From contig NZ_CP062983.1 of assembly GCF_015500095.1 (NCBI RefSeq), forward strand, positions 3,906,001 through 3,970,000: a stretch of 64,000 bases of DNA. The letters are read 5' to 3'. The notes below the pieces were generated by a model, which was not told the DNA's origin, ran no database searches, and saw nothing but the letters and a program-made list of their open reading frames with translations. Positions 18,934-29,225 of this stretch are shown here, in pieces (position 1 is the first letter of the stretch; every line of letters begins with the position of its first letter). The DNA is from Phototrophicus methaneseepsis. GTDB lineage: Bacteria; Chloroflexota; Anaerolineae; Aggregatilineales; Phototrophicaceae. The position numbers and the translations under genes were made by a program.

Positions 18934-18973
18934 TTAAAAATAAAAAGCCCGAAGGAGAGTATCCATCGGGCTT
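18934..18973 (-). terminator. Intrinsic terminator after sucB
   Basis: On the minus strand AAGCCCGA (18966-18973) pairs perfectly with TCGGGCTT (18945-18952) around a 13-base loop, followed by TTTTATTTTT-type sequence. It starts 38 bp after the sucB stop codon and ends the sucAB transcript before the tmk pair. Confidence 0.92.
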
Positions 18974-19010
18974 AGCTGTTTTGCAATGTTTGAATGCCAA
19001 CGGGTCAGAA

Positions 19011-20264
19011 CTACCCTTCTAGCAAGAGTGCTTCCGGGTCTTCGATCAGCTCCTTAATCTTAACAAGGAACTGAACCGCCTCACGGCCATCAACAATGCG
19101 ATGATCGTAAGTCAGGGCTACGTACATCATCGGGCGGATGACGATTTCACCATCTATGACAACCGGACGATCCTTAATACCATGCAAGCCCAGAATGCCC
19201 ACCTGAGGGTAATTCAGGATAGGGGTACTCATCATAGAGCCGAAGATACCACCGTTGGTGATCGTGAAAGTCCCCCCCAGCAGGGCATCAATCGGCAGCG
19301 ACTTTTCCTGGATTTGTTGCACAAAGCCGCGCACCTGATCTTCAATAGCCGCGAAGCCAAGGCGATCCGCATCACGAATCACAGGGACAACAAGGCCTTC
19401 TTCAGAGCCTACCGCAATGCCAATGTCATAGTAGTTCTTGCGAATGACCTCATCGCCATCAATTTCTGCATTCAACAGCGGGAAAGCCTTCAGTGCACCA
19501 ACAACGGCCTTCACAAAGAAGGAATTCAGGCCCAGACCAACACCGAACTTCTCTTTAAACGCTTCTTTGCGCTTCTTGCGCAGGTCCATCACTGCGCCCA
19601 TGTCGATCTCATTAAAGGTCGTGAGCATAGCAGCCGTTTGTTGAGCATTGACGAGGTTACGCGCAATGGTGCGGCGGCGGCGAGACAATTTCTCGCGGAC
19701 TTCGCGCTCATGGCGATCCCCAATCACAATCGTTGGCTGTGTGCCGGCCGCCCCTGCTGATGCAGGCGTCGGCGCAGGGGCACGTGTCCCGGTTTCAGAG
19801 GGTTTGCTCACTGCCGAGAGGACATCCTGCTTGGTGACACGCTTGCCATTGCTGGGCGATACGTCAGAGAGATTGACATTATGAGCAGCGGCGGCACGCT
19901 CCGCAACTGGTGTTGCCTTCTGAGGAGTGGCTGATGCAGGCTCGCTCGGCACAGGGGCTGCTTCCGGCTGACTAGTAGCTTCTGATGCAGGAGCCTCTTC
20001 AGCCGGGGCATCTGCAGCAATGCCCTCACCATCAATCACACCTAAGACGGCGTGCGCACCGACATCATCACCTTCTTGCGCCCGGATTTCTTTCAGCGTG
20101 CCGCTGCCATCAGCGACCACTTCCAGGTTCACTTTATCTGTTTCAAGCACAACGAGGACCTGCCCCGCTTCTACAGCGTCCCCTTCGCCAACAAGCCACT
20201 CTCCGACCGTCGCCTCTACAACAGATTCACTTAATTCAGGGACTTTTACTTCTACAGTCGCCAT
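19011..20264 (-). CDS. sucB: 2-oxoglutarate dehydrogenase E2, dihydrolipoyl succinyltransferase
   Basis: A 417-residue E2 protein. A single lipoyl domain occupies residues 1-75, with lipoylated Lys44 in LETDKVN. An Ala/Pro/Glu-rich linker follows, then a short peripheral-subunit-binding domain with [12 protein letters not shown], and the catalytic acyltransferase domain from about 185. His388 and Asp392 in HRIVDG are the active-site pair. It transfers the succinyl group to CoA. The start at 20264 has AGAGGG before it and lies 16 bp after the sucA stop. An earlier in-frame ATG at 20333 would lie inside sucA. A perfect intrinsic terminator follows. Confidence 0.95.
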   Translation of the reverse strand: MATVEVKVPELSESVVEATVGEWLVGEGDAVEAGQVLVVLETDKVNLEVVADGSGTLKEIRAQEGDDVGAHAVLGVIDGEGIAADAPAEEAPASEATSQPEAAPVPSEPASATPQKATPVAERAAAAHNVNLSDVSPSNGKRVTKQDVLSAVSKPSETGTRAPAPTPASAGAAGTQPTIVIGDRHEREVREKLSRRRRTIARNLVNAQQTAAMLTTFNEIDMGAVMDLRKKRKEAFKEKFGVGLGLNSFFVKAVVGALKAFPLLNAEIDGDEVIRKNYYDIGIAVGSEEGLVVPVIRDADRLGFAAIEDQVRGFVQQIQEKSLPIDALLGGTFTITNGGIFGSMMSTPILNYPQVGILGLHGIKDRPVVIDGEIVIRPMMYVALTYDHRIVDGREAVQFLVKIKELIEDPEALLLEG

Positions 20265-20280
20265 TGAAAATATGCCCTCT

Positions 20281-23076
20281 CTAAACGCCATCCCATTTAG
20301 CGTGGTCAAAGTCCCACGTAAATGTGTATTCAATAATGGTATTCTGGTTATACTGCCACACTGTCTTAGACCCTTCCGCCGGGCTGGGACTGCGGCGACG
20401 GCCCATATAATGCACGGGCTTATCCTGGATCATCTTACTCAAGCGATAGCTCATATAATCCCAGGCGCCCATGTTCTTGGGCTCTTCTTGCGCCCAAAGG
20501 ACCTGCTTTACCGTCTTACGATAACGTTCCCAGATTGCTGTCAGTTCATTGACAGGCAGCGGATAGAGTTGTTCGACGCGAACAATCGCCACTTCGGGGT
20601 ATTTTTCCCGCCATTCGCTGTTCACCAGATCATAGTAATATTTACCGGAGCAAAATACCAATCGAGTGGTCTTCTTCGGATTGGCTTGCGGGTCATCAAT
20701 GACAGGCTGCCAGCCACTTTGTGCCATCTCTGTTGCTGGCGAATAAACATTCGGGCTGCGCAGCAAGCTCTTTGGCGACATCACCACCAGCGGGAGGCGA
20801 TCATCATTCAGCAGCAGCGCCTGCCGCCGCAGCAGATGGAAATATTGCGCTGCAGTGGTGCAGCTCGCAATACGCATATTCGTCTTCGTCGCCAATGAGA
20901 GGAAGCGCTCAAGGCGTGCGCTGGAGTGATCTGGCCCAGCCCCTTCGTAACCATGTGGCAACAGCAGGACCAATGCCGGCAACTGCCCCCACTTTTCACG
21001 GGCGGAGACGATAAATTCATCAACGATATTCTGAGCGCCATTGATGAAATCGCCATACTGGGCTTCCCAGATGACCAGTGCATCTTGCTTTTGCACACTG
21101 TAGCCAAATTCAAAAGCCAGCGTCGCCTGTTCAGATAATGGGCTGTTCTGTACTTCGAAAGCAGCTTTAGCCTGTGGCAGCGCCTGCAATGGGGTCAAAG
21201 CCTCGCCTGTTTCAGCATCATGCAGCACAGCATGACGGTGGCTGAACGTACCCCGCTCCGTATCCTGCCCTGTCAATCGAATCGGCGTTCCGTCTGCGAG
21301 AATTGTCGCAAAAGCCAATTCCTCAGCCGTTGCCCAGTCCAACGTCGGTTCTTCAGGCTCATTAAAGATCAACCGACGCGAGCGAATCGTCTTCTCGAAG
21401 CGCTTGGAATAGAAGTTGAAGCCCTCTAACGTACCCGTCAGCCCATCGTTAATGGCTATCAGGGCATCGAGGTTAACCGATGTATCCGTCGCTTTGGCGC
21501 GGCCCGGTTCTGGCTTTTCCGCCTGAGCTGGCACAATCTCCTGCGCTTCCGGGTCGAAGGAATCATAAGCCTCTTGCAAGGTCGTTTCATGCTTACTCAT
21601 TATCGCATCGACGTCATCCGAGCTAACAATGCCCTGTTCAATCAGATGCTCCGCCCATAATTGACGGACAGGCGCATGAGCGCGGATTGTTTCGTACAAT
21701 TTAGGCTGGGTAAACCCAGGTTCATCCAATTCGTTATGCCCATAACGACGATACCCCACCAGATCAATGAGAATATCACGCTCGAACCGAGACTGATATG
21801 CAAACGCCAGACGGATCACTTCAATACAAGCCGCTGGGTCATCTGCGTTGACGTGAATAATCGGGATATTAAAGCCCTTTGCCAGATCACTGGCATAAAG
21901 CGTACTGCGGCCATCCTGGGGCAGCGTTGTAAAGCCAAGCAGATTGTTGGCAATGATATGCACAGTACCACCCACAGAATAACCCGGTAGGCGGGATAAG
22001 TTAAACGTCTCCGCGACGATACCCTGGCCCGGGAAAGAAGCATCACCATGAATGAGGACTTGCATTGTCTTATGTGGATCATGCTGAATGGGGCCGCGCT
22101 GGTCAGCAGTCGTACCAAGCGCACGCGCCATACCAATTGCGACAGGGTTGACAGCTTCAAGATGGCTGGGGTTCGGCGGCATATACAGCTTTAGGCCGGG
22201 GCGTTCATTGGTGAAGCCGCGATGATACTTCACATCATCAATTGTCCAGCCGACAGCATCAATTGCCTGCTGCATCTCTAATGGGTCAATAAAATCTGCG
22301 AGGATTTTCTTATAAGACTTACCCAGGACATGGGCCATCACATTCAAACGGCCACGATGGGCCATCGCAACGACCAATTCTTCGACGACTTCGTCATTCT
22401 GGGCCTGCTCAACGAGCACATCGAGCATGGGCACCATCATATCGAGCCCTTCGACCGAGAAACGATATTTCGTCGGGAACGTCTTTTGCAAGAAGTTCTC
22501 CAACACGTCAATCTGAATCAAGCGGTCGAGCAATTCGCGGGCCTGCTCCGGCTTATTTTCGAAGCGATAGCGACGCGTTTCGATTGCATCTTGTAACCAC
22601 ATACGCTCATCAGCCACATGAATATGGCCTGTTTCGTAGCCGATGCTGTCGGAATAAATCGTATGCAGCGCCTGAATCGCCTCATAGGCGTTGGCGCTGC
22701 CCTCTGCAGCAGGTCCCCCAATTAACGAAGCAGGCAGCGAACGCAGCGCGTCATCCGTGATACCATGAGCACGAACATCCAGCTTAGGATCACCTGACGG
22801 CGCAAAGCCTAGCGGGTTTAAGTGCGCGCCGAGATGCCCATACTGACGGATCGCCTGAGCGTAAGAAACAGCCCCAACCATCGCGGATACATCCACTGCG
22901 GACATATCCGCAGCCGGGGCATGACCGTTGCCATTTGTTTCATCTAAGCGAGGCGTCCACGCGTCGAACACCTGCCGCGTTAAAGGATCAACAAGATCTG
23001 GAGACTGCTTGTAAAGATCATATAATTCAAGAATGTAGCCTGCATTAGGCCCACTCAGATATGTATTGGAAATCAT
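20281..23076 (-). CDS. sucA: 2-oxoglutarate dehydrogenase E1
   Basis: A 931-residue thiamine-diphosphate dehydrogenase, the usual E1o length. The N-terminal segment resembles the family E2-binding region ([19 protein letters not shown]). [12 protein letters not shown] near 238-249, [13 protein letters not shown] near 349 and [10 protein letters not shown] near 453-462 are characteristic of OGDH. It decarboxylates 2-oxoglutarate and passes the succinyl group to SucB. It is the first gene of a two-gene operon with sucB. No lipoamide dehydrogenase (E3) is present in this window. The 222-bp upstream gap is divergent from a secreted-protein gene. Confidence 0.95.
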   Translation of the reverse strand: MISNTYLSGPNAGYILELYDLYKQSPDLVDPLTRQVFDAWTPRLDETNGNGHAPAADMSAVDVSAMVGAVSYAQAIRQYGHLGAHLNPLGFAPSGDPKLDVRAHGITDDALRSLPASLIGGPAAEGSANAYEAIQALHTIYSDSIGYETGHIHVADERMWLQDAIETRRYRFENKPEQARELLDRLIQIDVLENFLQKTFPTKYRFSVEGLDMMVPMLDVLVEQAQNDEVVEELVVAMAHRGRLNVMAHVLGKSYKKILADFIDPLEMQQAIDAVGWTIDDVKYHRGFTNERPGLKLYMPPNPSHLEAVNPVAIGMARALGTTADQRGPIQHDPHKTMQVLIHGDASFPGQGIVAETFNLSRLPGYSVGGTVHIIANNLLGFTTLPQDGRSTLYASDLAKGFNIPIIHVNADDPAACIEVIRLAFAYQSRFERDILIDLVGYRRYGHNELDEPGFTQPKLYETIRAHAPVRQLWAEHLIEQGIVSSDDVDAIMSKHETTLQEAYDSFDPEAQEIVPAQAEKPEPGRAKATDTSVNLDALIAINDGLTGTLEGFNFYSKRFEKTIRSRRLIFNEPEEPTLDWATAEELAFATILADGTPIRLTGQDTERGTFSHRHAVLHDAETGEALTPLQALPQAKAAFEVQNSPLSEQATLAFEFGYSVQKQDALVIWEAQYGDFINGAQNIVDEFIVSAREKWGQLPALVLLLPHGYEGAGPDHSSARLERFLSLATKTNMRIASCTTAAQYFHLLRRQALLLNDDRLPLVVMSPKSLLRSPNVYSPATEMAQSGWQPVIDDPQANPKKTTRLVFCSGKYYYDLVNSEWREKYPEVAIVRVEQLYPLPVNELTAIWERYRKTVKQVLWAQEEPKNMGAWDYMSYRLSKMIQDKPVHYMGRRRSPSPAEGSKTVWQYNQNTIIEYTFTWDFDHAKWDGV

Positions 23077-23125
23077 AGTTTACTGTACACCCGTAAAATG
23101 CCAATGACTCATCTATTATGATACA

Positions 23126-23156
23126 TTTATAGAGCCAGGTACACACCCGTTGTCAG
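23126..23156 (-). promoter_or_regulatory. Weak candidate promoter for sucAB
   Basis: On the minus strand CTGACA (23151-23156) precedes TATAAA (23126-23131) with a 19-bp spacer, long for sigma-70. Transcription would start some 45 bases before the sucA ATG. The elements are only moderately good and nothing else supports the call. Confidence 0.28.
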
Positions 23157-23298
23157 CATTTTAGCGGACTCTTAGGATTCTTGTGGGGGTCACCCGGCCT
23201 AAACTGGCGAGCAAAAGCAGACAAGTTGCGCTAGACTTAGCATCAGAAAGATAAACCTTTTCCTTACGATACTTAAATGTCGTCGGCAGATAGGATTT

Positions 23299-24267
23299 AT
23301 GAGACGTAGACTGAGACATATTGGCTGTATTAGCTTGCTTTTCTTGTTGATGCTCTCTCAGGTGGGCGCACAGGACAATGCAGGTGAAGCGACAAATGCG
23401 GATGAGACCCCATCCGCTACCCCTTCAGAGATGGTATCAGCGACCTCAGCGACACCCATCACTGAGGAGCCTCCTTGCCAGTTAGAAAATATCCTCACCC
23501 CAGAAAATACCTTTGCCTGGACGATTTATCCTACGACAGACGAAGCTGCCACAGACACCCTGGTAGATGCCGCTAAAGCGATCATCCAAAACTATGACAT
23601 TCCAACCACCTACATCTACACGCCACTTTTCACGGGCACACAATGGGTTCTGCAATTCCCCATAGGCAGCGAAGCAAACACCGCATCTGCATCAAGTGGT
23701 TATGTGGTCATGCAAGATAACGCGGCGTTCGTCCTACAGACACAGGTACAACAGGACCAGGCACTCGCATTCATTCGCTCCTTGCTCATCTCCGAAATTT
23801 TCGATGTACCCGTTTTAGAGAACGCTGACGGAGAGCCTCTGACGTCATACCAGAGCAACGGCATCACCTGGGAACTGCCTGCAAGCTGGCGACAGACCGG
23901 TACAGATGGCAAAGGATGGCTACGCTACCAGCCAACTGATATGCCCGATACGTTCATCGCTTTCGCTCTGTTGCACTACACACAGGACTGTCAGCGGATC
24001 AATCTAGGGAAAGCACGCCGAGATATTACATCGGCGATAGAAGGGTATAACGATCTTTGGCAGCAAAACCGGACTATCGGTGACGACAGGTGGTCGGTAC
24101 AAACGTATCACAGCCAATCTCGTAATCAGCGCATGGAGGGCCGCCTCTATTTGCACTATCAGGAGGGTACTGTCCTGGCTATTATGGCACAAACACCCAC
24201 AGGTCCATCAGCAAGTACATTCTTTCGCCAATTGACATCTCACATTGCCCTCATAATGACGCGTTAG
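23299..24267 (+). CDS. Secreted protein of unknown function
   Basis: A 322-residue protein with a clear Sec signal peptide: basic MRRRLRHIG, a hydrophobic core, and a likely cleavage after VGA near residue 25. Residues 26-55 are Thr/Ser/Glu-rich and low in complexity, then a folded region follows. Two cysteines, near residue 55 and near 220, might form a disulfide. I do not recognise a domain. The segment NGITWELPASWRQTG near 195 resembles the start of secreted beta-sandwich or PsbP-like modules, but that is weak. The gene is divergent from sucA and 49 bp upstream of glgB in the same direction, though no functional link is apparent. Confidence 0.7.
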   Translation: MRRRLRHIGCISLLFLLMLSQVGAQDNAGEATNADETPSATPSEMVSATSATPITEEPPCQLENILTPENTFAWTIYPTTDEAATDTLVDAAKAIIQNYDIPTTYIYTPLFTGTQWVLQFPIGSEANTASASSGYVVMQDNAAFVLQTQVQQDQALAFIRSLLISEIFDVPVLENADGEPLTSYQSNGITWELPASWRQTGTDGKGWLRYQPTDMPDTFIAFALLHYTQDCQRINLGKARRDITSAIEGYNDLWQQNRTIGDDRWSVQTYHSQSRNQRMEGRLYLHYQEGTVLAIMAQTPTGPSASTFFRQLTSHIALIMTR

Positions 24268-24316
24268 CCTTATTACATAGTTATCCAAGTAAAACCTCAG
24301 GTTAGGATAAGTGTAA

Positions 24317-26530
24317 ATGGTTACAAATCTTGATACAGATTTGCACGCAGATGCAATCGCTGCTTTGGTCTATGGTGATCATGGGGAACCCCGGCAAATC
24401 TTGGGTCCACACGCTGATGGCGATGACTATATGATTATCCGCACATTCCAGCCGGGAGCCACTAAGGTAAGCGTGCGCGTCGATGGCAAAAAACGCGCGA
24501 TACCCATGCAACAGATTCATGAGCAAGGGCTTTATGAAGTCCGGGTAAAAGCACCTTACCGGACCCCCTATCAGTTTGATGTCACCTACCCCAATGAGAC
24601 ATATTCTAAGTATGACCCTTACGCTTATGAGCCTCTGTTCAGCGATTACGATCTTTACCTCTTCGCAGAAGGCAAACATTTGCACATTTACAACAAGATG
24701 GGCGCACAATTGCGCGAGGTTGATGGTGTTAAGGGCGTGAACTTCGCAGTATGGGCACCCAATGCACGCCGAATCAGTCTGATCGGAGATTTCAACGGCT
24801 GGGATAAGCGGACGCACCCCATGATGCGCCATCCTGAAAGTGGCGTTTGGGAGCTGTTTATCCCAGGTGTTGAAGAAGGCGCAGCCTATAAATTTTACAT
24901 CATGTCCCACAACCAGGGATATACTGCTGAAAAATCCGATCCGTACGGTTTCCAGTCAGAATTACGGCCCAAAACGGCATCTATCGTCACAAACCTATAT
25001 GACTATACCTGGCAAGATGCATCCTGGATGGAAGAGCGTGCTGAGGTCAACCCGCTGGAGCAGCCCATGGCAATCTACGAAGTACATCTGGGGTCCTGGC
25101 GACGCAAAGAAGGCGATGAATGGCTTACCTATCGCGAACTGGCTGATCAACTGGTGACCTATGTCAAGGAGATGGGCTATACACATATTGAACTGATGCC
25201 TATCGCCGAACACCCCTTCGATGGTTCCTGGGGGTATCAGGTAACGGGTTACTATGCGCCGACGAGCCGCTTCGGCACACCACAAGATTTTATGTACTTC
25301 GTCGATCAATGCCACCAGAATGATATAGGCGTCATCGTCGATTGGGTGCCGGCACATTTTCCCAAGGATGGCTTCGCCCTCAGCTACTTCGATGGCACAC
25401 ATCTCTATTCCCACGCGGACCCGCGCCAGGGCGAACACCCGGACTGGGGCACTTATATCTTCAATTATGATCGCAATGAAGTCCGCAATTTCCTCATATC
25501 AAATGCCATCTACTGGCTAGAAGTCTTCCATATTGACGGTCTGCGCGTCGATGCTGTCTCATCGATGATCTACCTGGATTTCTCCAGAGAACACGACCAG
25601 TGGATACCCAACCAGTACGGTAGCAATGAAAATCTGGGTGCGCTGGAGTTTCTTAAAGAGGCAAATGCCGTTATCCATGCCGAGTGCCCTGGTGCTGTGA
25701 CGATTGCAGAAGAATCTACAGCATGGCCGATGGTTTCCCGCCCAACGTATATTGGCGGCCTGGGCTTTACTTTTAAATGGAACATGGGCTGGATGCACGA
25801 CACATTGTCGTACATGTCCAAGGACCCCGTTTATCGGCGTTATGAACACAACAAACTCACCTTCTCCTTGATGTACGCCTTCAGCGAGAATTTTGTGCTC
25901 TCGCTCTCTCATGATGAGGTCGTCCATGGCAAAGGATCGCTCATGGGTAAGATGCCCGGCGACTGGTGGCAGAAGTTCGCCTCACTACGGGCACTCTTTG
26001 GCTACCAATACACACATCCGGGTAAAAAGCTCAACTTCATGGGGTCGGAGTTCGGCCAATGGTCGGAATGGAGCGAAGCGCGTAGCCTGGATTGGCACTT
26101 GCTAGATTTCGATACACACCGCGATTTACAGCGCTGGACACATGATCTCAACGAGCTTTATCAACACGAGCCAGCGCTCTATCAGCAAGATTTTGAACCA
26201 GAAGGCTTTGAATGGATCGAAGCGAATGATTCTGATAACAGCGTCTTTACCTATATCCGCTATGCTCAGGATCGCAGCGACTTTTTAGTGATCGCCTGTA
26301 ACTTCACCCCCCTCCCGCGCGAAGGCTACAGGCTTGGTGTACCAGAACCAGGCTATTACCAGGAAGTGCTCAATAGTGATGCCGATACCTATGGCGGCAG
26401 CAACGTTGGGAACCAGGGTGGCGTAGACTCTGAAGAATGGCGCTGGCACCACTTCGACCATAGCATTCGCCTGACACTCCCACCGCTGAGCGTCCTCATC
26501 CTCAAAAAACAAGCCAAGAAACCAGTCTAG
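24317..26530 (+). CDS. glgB: 1,4-alpha-glucan branching enzyme
   Basis: A 737-residue GH13 branching enzyme. An N-terminal region of about 110 residues precedes a CBM48 module ([20 protein letters not shown] near 139-158). The catalytic barrel carries the nucleophile Asp412 in DGLRVDAV, the acid Glu465 in AEEST and the [11 protein letters not shown] motif near 530. It cuts alpha-1,4 chains and rejoins them as alpha-1,6 branches in glycogen. AGGATAAG lies before the start. No other glycogen gene is adjacent. A strong intrinsic terminator follows 31 bp after the stop. Confidence 0.95.
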   Translation: MVTNLDTDLHADAIAALVYGDHGEPRQILGPHADGDDYMIIRTFQPGATKVSVRVDGKKRAIPMQQIHEQGLYEVRVKAPYRTPYQFDVTYPNETYSKYDPYAYEPLFSDYDLYLFAEGKHLHIYNKMGAQLREVDGVKGVNFAVWAPNARRISLIGDFNGWDKRTHPMMRHPESGVWELFIPGVEEGAAYKFYIMSHNQGYTAEKSDPYGFQSELRPKTASIVTNLYDYTWQDASWMEERAEVNPLEQPMAIYEVHLGSWRRKEGDEWLTYRELADQLVTYVKEMGYTHIELMPIAEHPFDGSWGYQVTGYYAPTSRFGTPQDFMYFVDQCHQNDIGVIVDWVPAHFPKDGFALSYFDGTHLYSHADPRQGEHPDWGTYIFNYDRNEVRNFLISNAIYWLEVFHIDGLRVDAVSSMIYLDFSREHDQWIPNQYGSNENLGALEFLKEANAVIHAECPGAVTIAEESTAWPMVSRPTYIGGLGFTFKWNMGWMHDTLSYMSKDPVYRRYEHNKLTFSLMYAFSENFVLSLSHDEVVHGKGSLMGKMPGDWWQKFASLRALFGYQYTHPGKKLNFMGSEFGQWSEWSEARSLDWHLLDFDTHRDLQRWTHDLNELYQHEPALYQQDFEPEGFEWIEANDSDNSVFTYIRYAQDRSDFLVIACNFTPLPREGYRLGVPEPGYYQEVLNSDADTYGGSNVGNQGGVDSEEWRWHHFDHSIRLTLPPLSVLILKKQAKKPV

Positions 26531-26561
26531 TCACTCACAGCTGGGCAGACTATACTCGATG

Positions 26562-26601
26562 GCCGACTGCACCTATTCATGGACAGTCGGCATATTTTTT
26601 T
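26562..26601 (+). terminator. Intrinsic terminator after glgB
   Basis: GCCGACTG (26562-26569) pairs exactly with CAGTCGGC (26584-26591) around a 14-base loop, followed by ATATTTTTTT. It separates glgB from the M23 peptidase gene. Confidence 0.92.
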
Positions 26602-26622
26602 GAAGACCAATCAGGAGCCAAC

Positions 26623-27573
26623 ATGCCCGCTGTACAGCGCCTGCGCTGGTGGGTGCTGCTGCTAATCGGCACATTTTTTGTCCCGATGATTGCTCATGCT
26701 CAGCGCATCCCATCCCTGACGATTATTCATACCTACGAAGCAGACAATGCGATTCTCAACGTCCACTTCCGAAATTTGGAGCAAGGCCGCGTCGGCCTCA
26801 TCAGCCTGGAAGGCGGCACGATTTCAGAAGCGCAAATCAGCGCATTCGGGCAAAATACCACAGCATTCGCGGCAGAAGGTATCTATTATGCCTTTATTAG
26901 CGTGCCGCTGGATCAAGCCATCCGCACCTACGAAGCTCAGGCCCAAATTGAATATACGGATGGCGAAGAAGAAACCATCACGTTCCCCTTGAACGTCATC
27001 AGCGGCGGATTCATCCAGCAACCTGTGTCTTTGCCCGGTGCTGATGAAACGCTATTTAACCCTGAAACTGAAGCCAACGAACTGGCCTATATCTTCGAAG
27101 TCGCCGACCCTGTGACGCCGGATGCCCTATGGGGCGAGACAGGTTTTGTCGCGCCGACAGACCGAGAATTCACCTCCCCCTTTGGGGCTGTGCGCGTCTT
27201 CAATGATACCTACAACACGCTGCATACAGGGTGGGATTATGGGGCCAGCATTGGGGAATCCATGACAGCACTTGCCAGTGGGCGCGTCGCATTCGCGGGG
27301 CCGCTACCGATCCGCGGTAATTACGTGCTGATTGATCATGGTTGGGGGCTTTATACAGGCTATGCCCATCTCTCCGTGACCTTCGTCACGCAGGGGCAGA
27401 TGATCGCTCCGGGGCAAATAATCGGGCGTGTAGGGAGTACAGGCCGCAGCAGCAGCGCACATGCTCATATCGAGATGATCGCTAATGGTAATTGGGTCGA
27501 TGTAGCGGATTTTCTGGCGCTTTATCTGCCAGATCGTGACGCAGAAGCCACCGCCACGCCCGAAGATGAATAA
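26623..27573 (+). CDS. Secreted M23-family (LytM) peptidase
   Basis: A 316-residue exported protein. Residues 1-26 form a signal peptide ending near AHAQ. Residues 30-140 are a beta-rich region with no name I can give. The LytM domain is at about 185-300, with HTGWDYG supplying the first zinc ligands (His and Asp) and HAHIEM the last ones. All expected ligands are present, so it should be an active endopeptidase that cuts peptidoglycan cross-bridges outside the membrane. The start has AGGAG seven bases upstream. The gene converges on the ABC ATPase gene with a 3-bp gap. Confidence 0.88.
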   Translation: MPAVQRLRWWVLLLIGTFFVPMIAHAQRIPSLTIIHTYEADNAILNVHFRNLEQGRVGLISLEGGTISEAQISAFGQNTTAFAAEGIYYAFISVPLDQAIRTYEAQAQIEYTDGEEETITFPLNVISGGFIQQPVSLPGADETLFNPETEANELAYIFEVADPVTPDALWGETGFVAPTDREFTSPFGAVRVFNDTYNTLHTGWDYGASIGESMTALASGRVAFAGPLPIRGNYVLIDHGWGLYTGYAHLSVTFVTQGQMIAPGQIIGRVGSTGRSSSAHAHIEMIANGNWVDVADFLALYLPDRDAEATATPEDE

Positions 27574-27576
27574 GCG

Positions 27577-28287
27577 CTAGGTCTGGGCGGCACCAACGCG
27601 TTTATCAATTAGCTTTCCGTCGCGCAGTTCATAGATAAGATCCGCAGCACGCATGACGGTATCATCATGGGTGACGATCAAGAGCGTGATACCAAATGTC
27701 TCAGAGAGGCGGCGCATCGTCTCCAGGACGACTTCGCCTGTACGAGAATCAAGCTGTCCCGTCGGTTCATCTGCCAGGATAATCTTAGGCCGCGCAACCA
27801 GGGCACGTGCAATCGCGACGCGCTGCTGTTCCCCACCGCTCAGTTCATAAGGGCGGTGCCGCAGCCGCTTGGACAACCCTACCCAATCCAATGCTTCGCG
27901 TACACGCTGCTGGCGTTCGCTGCGGCTAAAGCGCATCATCCGCAGCGGAACCTCGACATTTTCCTGCGCAGTCAGCAGCGGTAGCAGGCCAAAGTTCTGG
28001 AACACGAACCCGACCTTCTCACGCCGTAGGGCTAACTTCTGTGGCCCGCTCATCGTGCTCATATCCTCGCCGTCGAAGATGACACGCCCTTCATCCGGGG
28101 TATCCAGGCCGCTCATGAGGTTAAGAAGCGTCGTCTTACCTGCCCCAGAGCGCCCTACCACTGCTGTGAGCGCGCCCGTCGGCACCTGGATTGACACATC
28201 TTGAACAGCGTGCACGGTGCTGCTGCCCACATGATACGTGCGATGCAGATGTTCTGTTTCTATGATAAAGTCCGTCATCATCATCAT
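27577..28287 (-). CDS. ABC transporter ATPase (MacB/LolD type)
   Basis: A 236-residue ATPase of the MacB/LolD/FtsE group. Walker A is [12 protein letters not shown] near residue 43, the signature [15 protein letters not shown] near 142, Walker [13 protein letters not shown] near 164, and the switch His lies in IVTHDD near 200. It would power the large FtsX-type permeases upstream. The start is ambiguous: four consecutive ATG codons (28287, 28284, 28281, 28278) follow CGAGG, and the last gives the best spacing. It is the last gene of a four-gene minus-strand unit. Confidence 0.9.
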   Translation of the reverse strand: MMMMTDFIIETEHLHRTYHVGSSTVHAVQDVSIQVPTGALTAVVGRSGAGKTTLLNLMSGLDTPDEGRVIFDGEDMSTMSGPQKLALRREKVGFVFQNFGLLPLLTAQENVEVPLRMMRFSRSERQQRVREALDWVGLSKRLRHRPYELSGGEQQRVAIARALVARPKIILADEPTGQLDSRTGEVVLETMRRLSETFGITLLIVTHDDTVMRAADLIYELRDGKLIDKRVGAAQT

Positions 28288-28299
28288 CCTCGCAAGCGC

Positions 28300-29178
28300 T
28301 TATTCTGCTGTCGTTTCAGTAGGCTGCACATCCGGGTAAATCTCGATATGGTCATCTAGCAAGCGCACAATCACCCGGTCACGCATATTCAAGGCATCCA
28401 TATATTGATGCGGCAGTTGCAACCGTCCTGTACGGTCCAGGACAGCGAATTCTTCAGCGGTTAACTCGACGCCATCTTGCCCTGCACGCCGCAACACTTC
28501 GACACTGGCGCGGCCATCTCGCATCCCGACAACACGGTTCACCCGGCGCGACACATTATGATCATGCGTCACAATCACAATCGTGACGCCGTAAGCTGCG
28601 TTCAAGGTGCGCATTGTATCGAAAATATCATTAGCGGATTGGCTATCTACTTCCCCCGTTGGCTCATCAGCCAGCAAGAGTTGAGGCCGATTCGCCATCG
28701 CAATCGCCAGGGCGACGCGCTGCTGTTCCCCGCCGCTGAGGTTCTCAGGACGATGACTCAGGCGATCCCCCAGACCAACTTGCTCTAGCAGTTCGGTCGC
28801 TCGGTCACGCCGCTCAGCAGAGCCAACGCCACTAAAGGCCATCGGCATCTCGACATTTTCCAGCGCAGTCAGGTAAGGTAGCAAGTTGCGGGCCGTTTGC
28901 TGCCACACAAAGCCAACCACATCGCGCCGATAGCGCACCTGGTCGCGCTGCTTCATCTCCATAATATCCGTCTCGCCCACCGTAATACGCCCTGCAGAAG
29001 GCGAATCCAGGCCACCAAGGATATTCATCAAGGTCGATTTACCACTGCCGCTAGGCCCTACCAGGGCGATCATCTCGCCCCCTTCAATAATCAGGTCCAG
29101 GCCCTGGAGCGCCACGACTTCCAGATCAGCGATTTTATAAATTTTGACCAGATTTTCGCACACAACGAAAGGTGCCAT
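28300..29178 (-). CDS. ABC transporter ATPase with C-terminal AbrB-like domain
   Basis: A 292-residue protein. Residues 1-225 are a MacB/LolD-type ATPase with Walker A GPSGSGKSTLMN near 40, the signature [16 protein letters not shown] near 145 and Walker B LLLADEPTGEVD near 166. Residues 246-282 form a separate module whose pattern, VLDRTGRLQLP followed by DALNMRDRVIV and DDHIEIYP, matches the AbrB/SpoVT swapped-hairpin fold, normally a DNA-binding or dimerisation unit. Most MacB-type ATPases end near residue 230, so this tail is an addition. It may dimerise the ATPase or sense DNA. It lies 12 bp before the second ATPase and 47 bp after a permease. Confidence 0.87.
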   Translation of the reverse strand: MAPFVVCENLVKIYKIADLEVVALQGLDLIIEGGEMIALVGPSGSGKSTLMNILGGLDSPSAGRITVGETDIMEMKQRDQVRYRRDVVGFVWQQTARNLLPYLTALENVEMPMAFSGVGSAERRDRATELLEQVGLGDRLSHRPENLSGGEQQRVALAIAMANRPQLLLADEPTGEVDSQSANDIFDTMRTLNAAYGVTIVIVTHDHNVSRRVNRVVGMRDGRASVEVLRRAGQDGVELTAEEFAVLDRTGRLQLPHQYMDALNMRDRVIVRLLDDHIEIYPDVQPTETTAE

Positions 29179-29197
29179 AGCCCTCTCCTATCCCTAT

Positions 29198-29224
29198 TCA
29201 ACAGAACGCACTCAACAGAACGCA
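29198..29224. repeat. Tandem 13-bp direct repeat
   Basis: TCAACAGAACGCA occurs twice with a 14-bp period (29198-29210 and 29212-29224), between the stop codon of the 1,106-residue permease and the start of the AbrB-tailed ATPase. It looks like a recent slippage duplication. No regulatory role is evident. Confidence 0.7.
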
Positions 29225-29225
29225 T

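Noticed and set aside
18914-19000. N-terminal extension of the degenerate Tmk paralogue
   Set aside because: It would translate through a perfect intrinsic terminator and lacks similarity to Tmk. The start at 18913 has AAAGGA.
20020-20898. A 292-codon open frame antisense to sucB and sucA
   Set aside because: It crosses two well-supported genes on the other strand and has no recognisable domain. The length reflects codon bias of the true genes.
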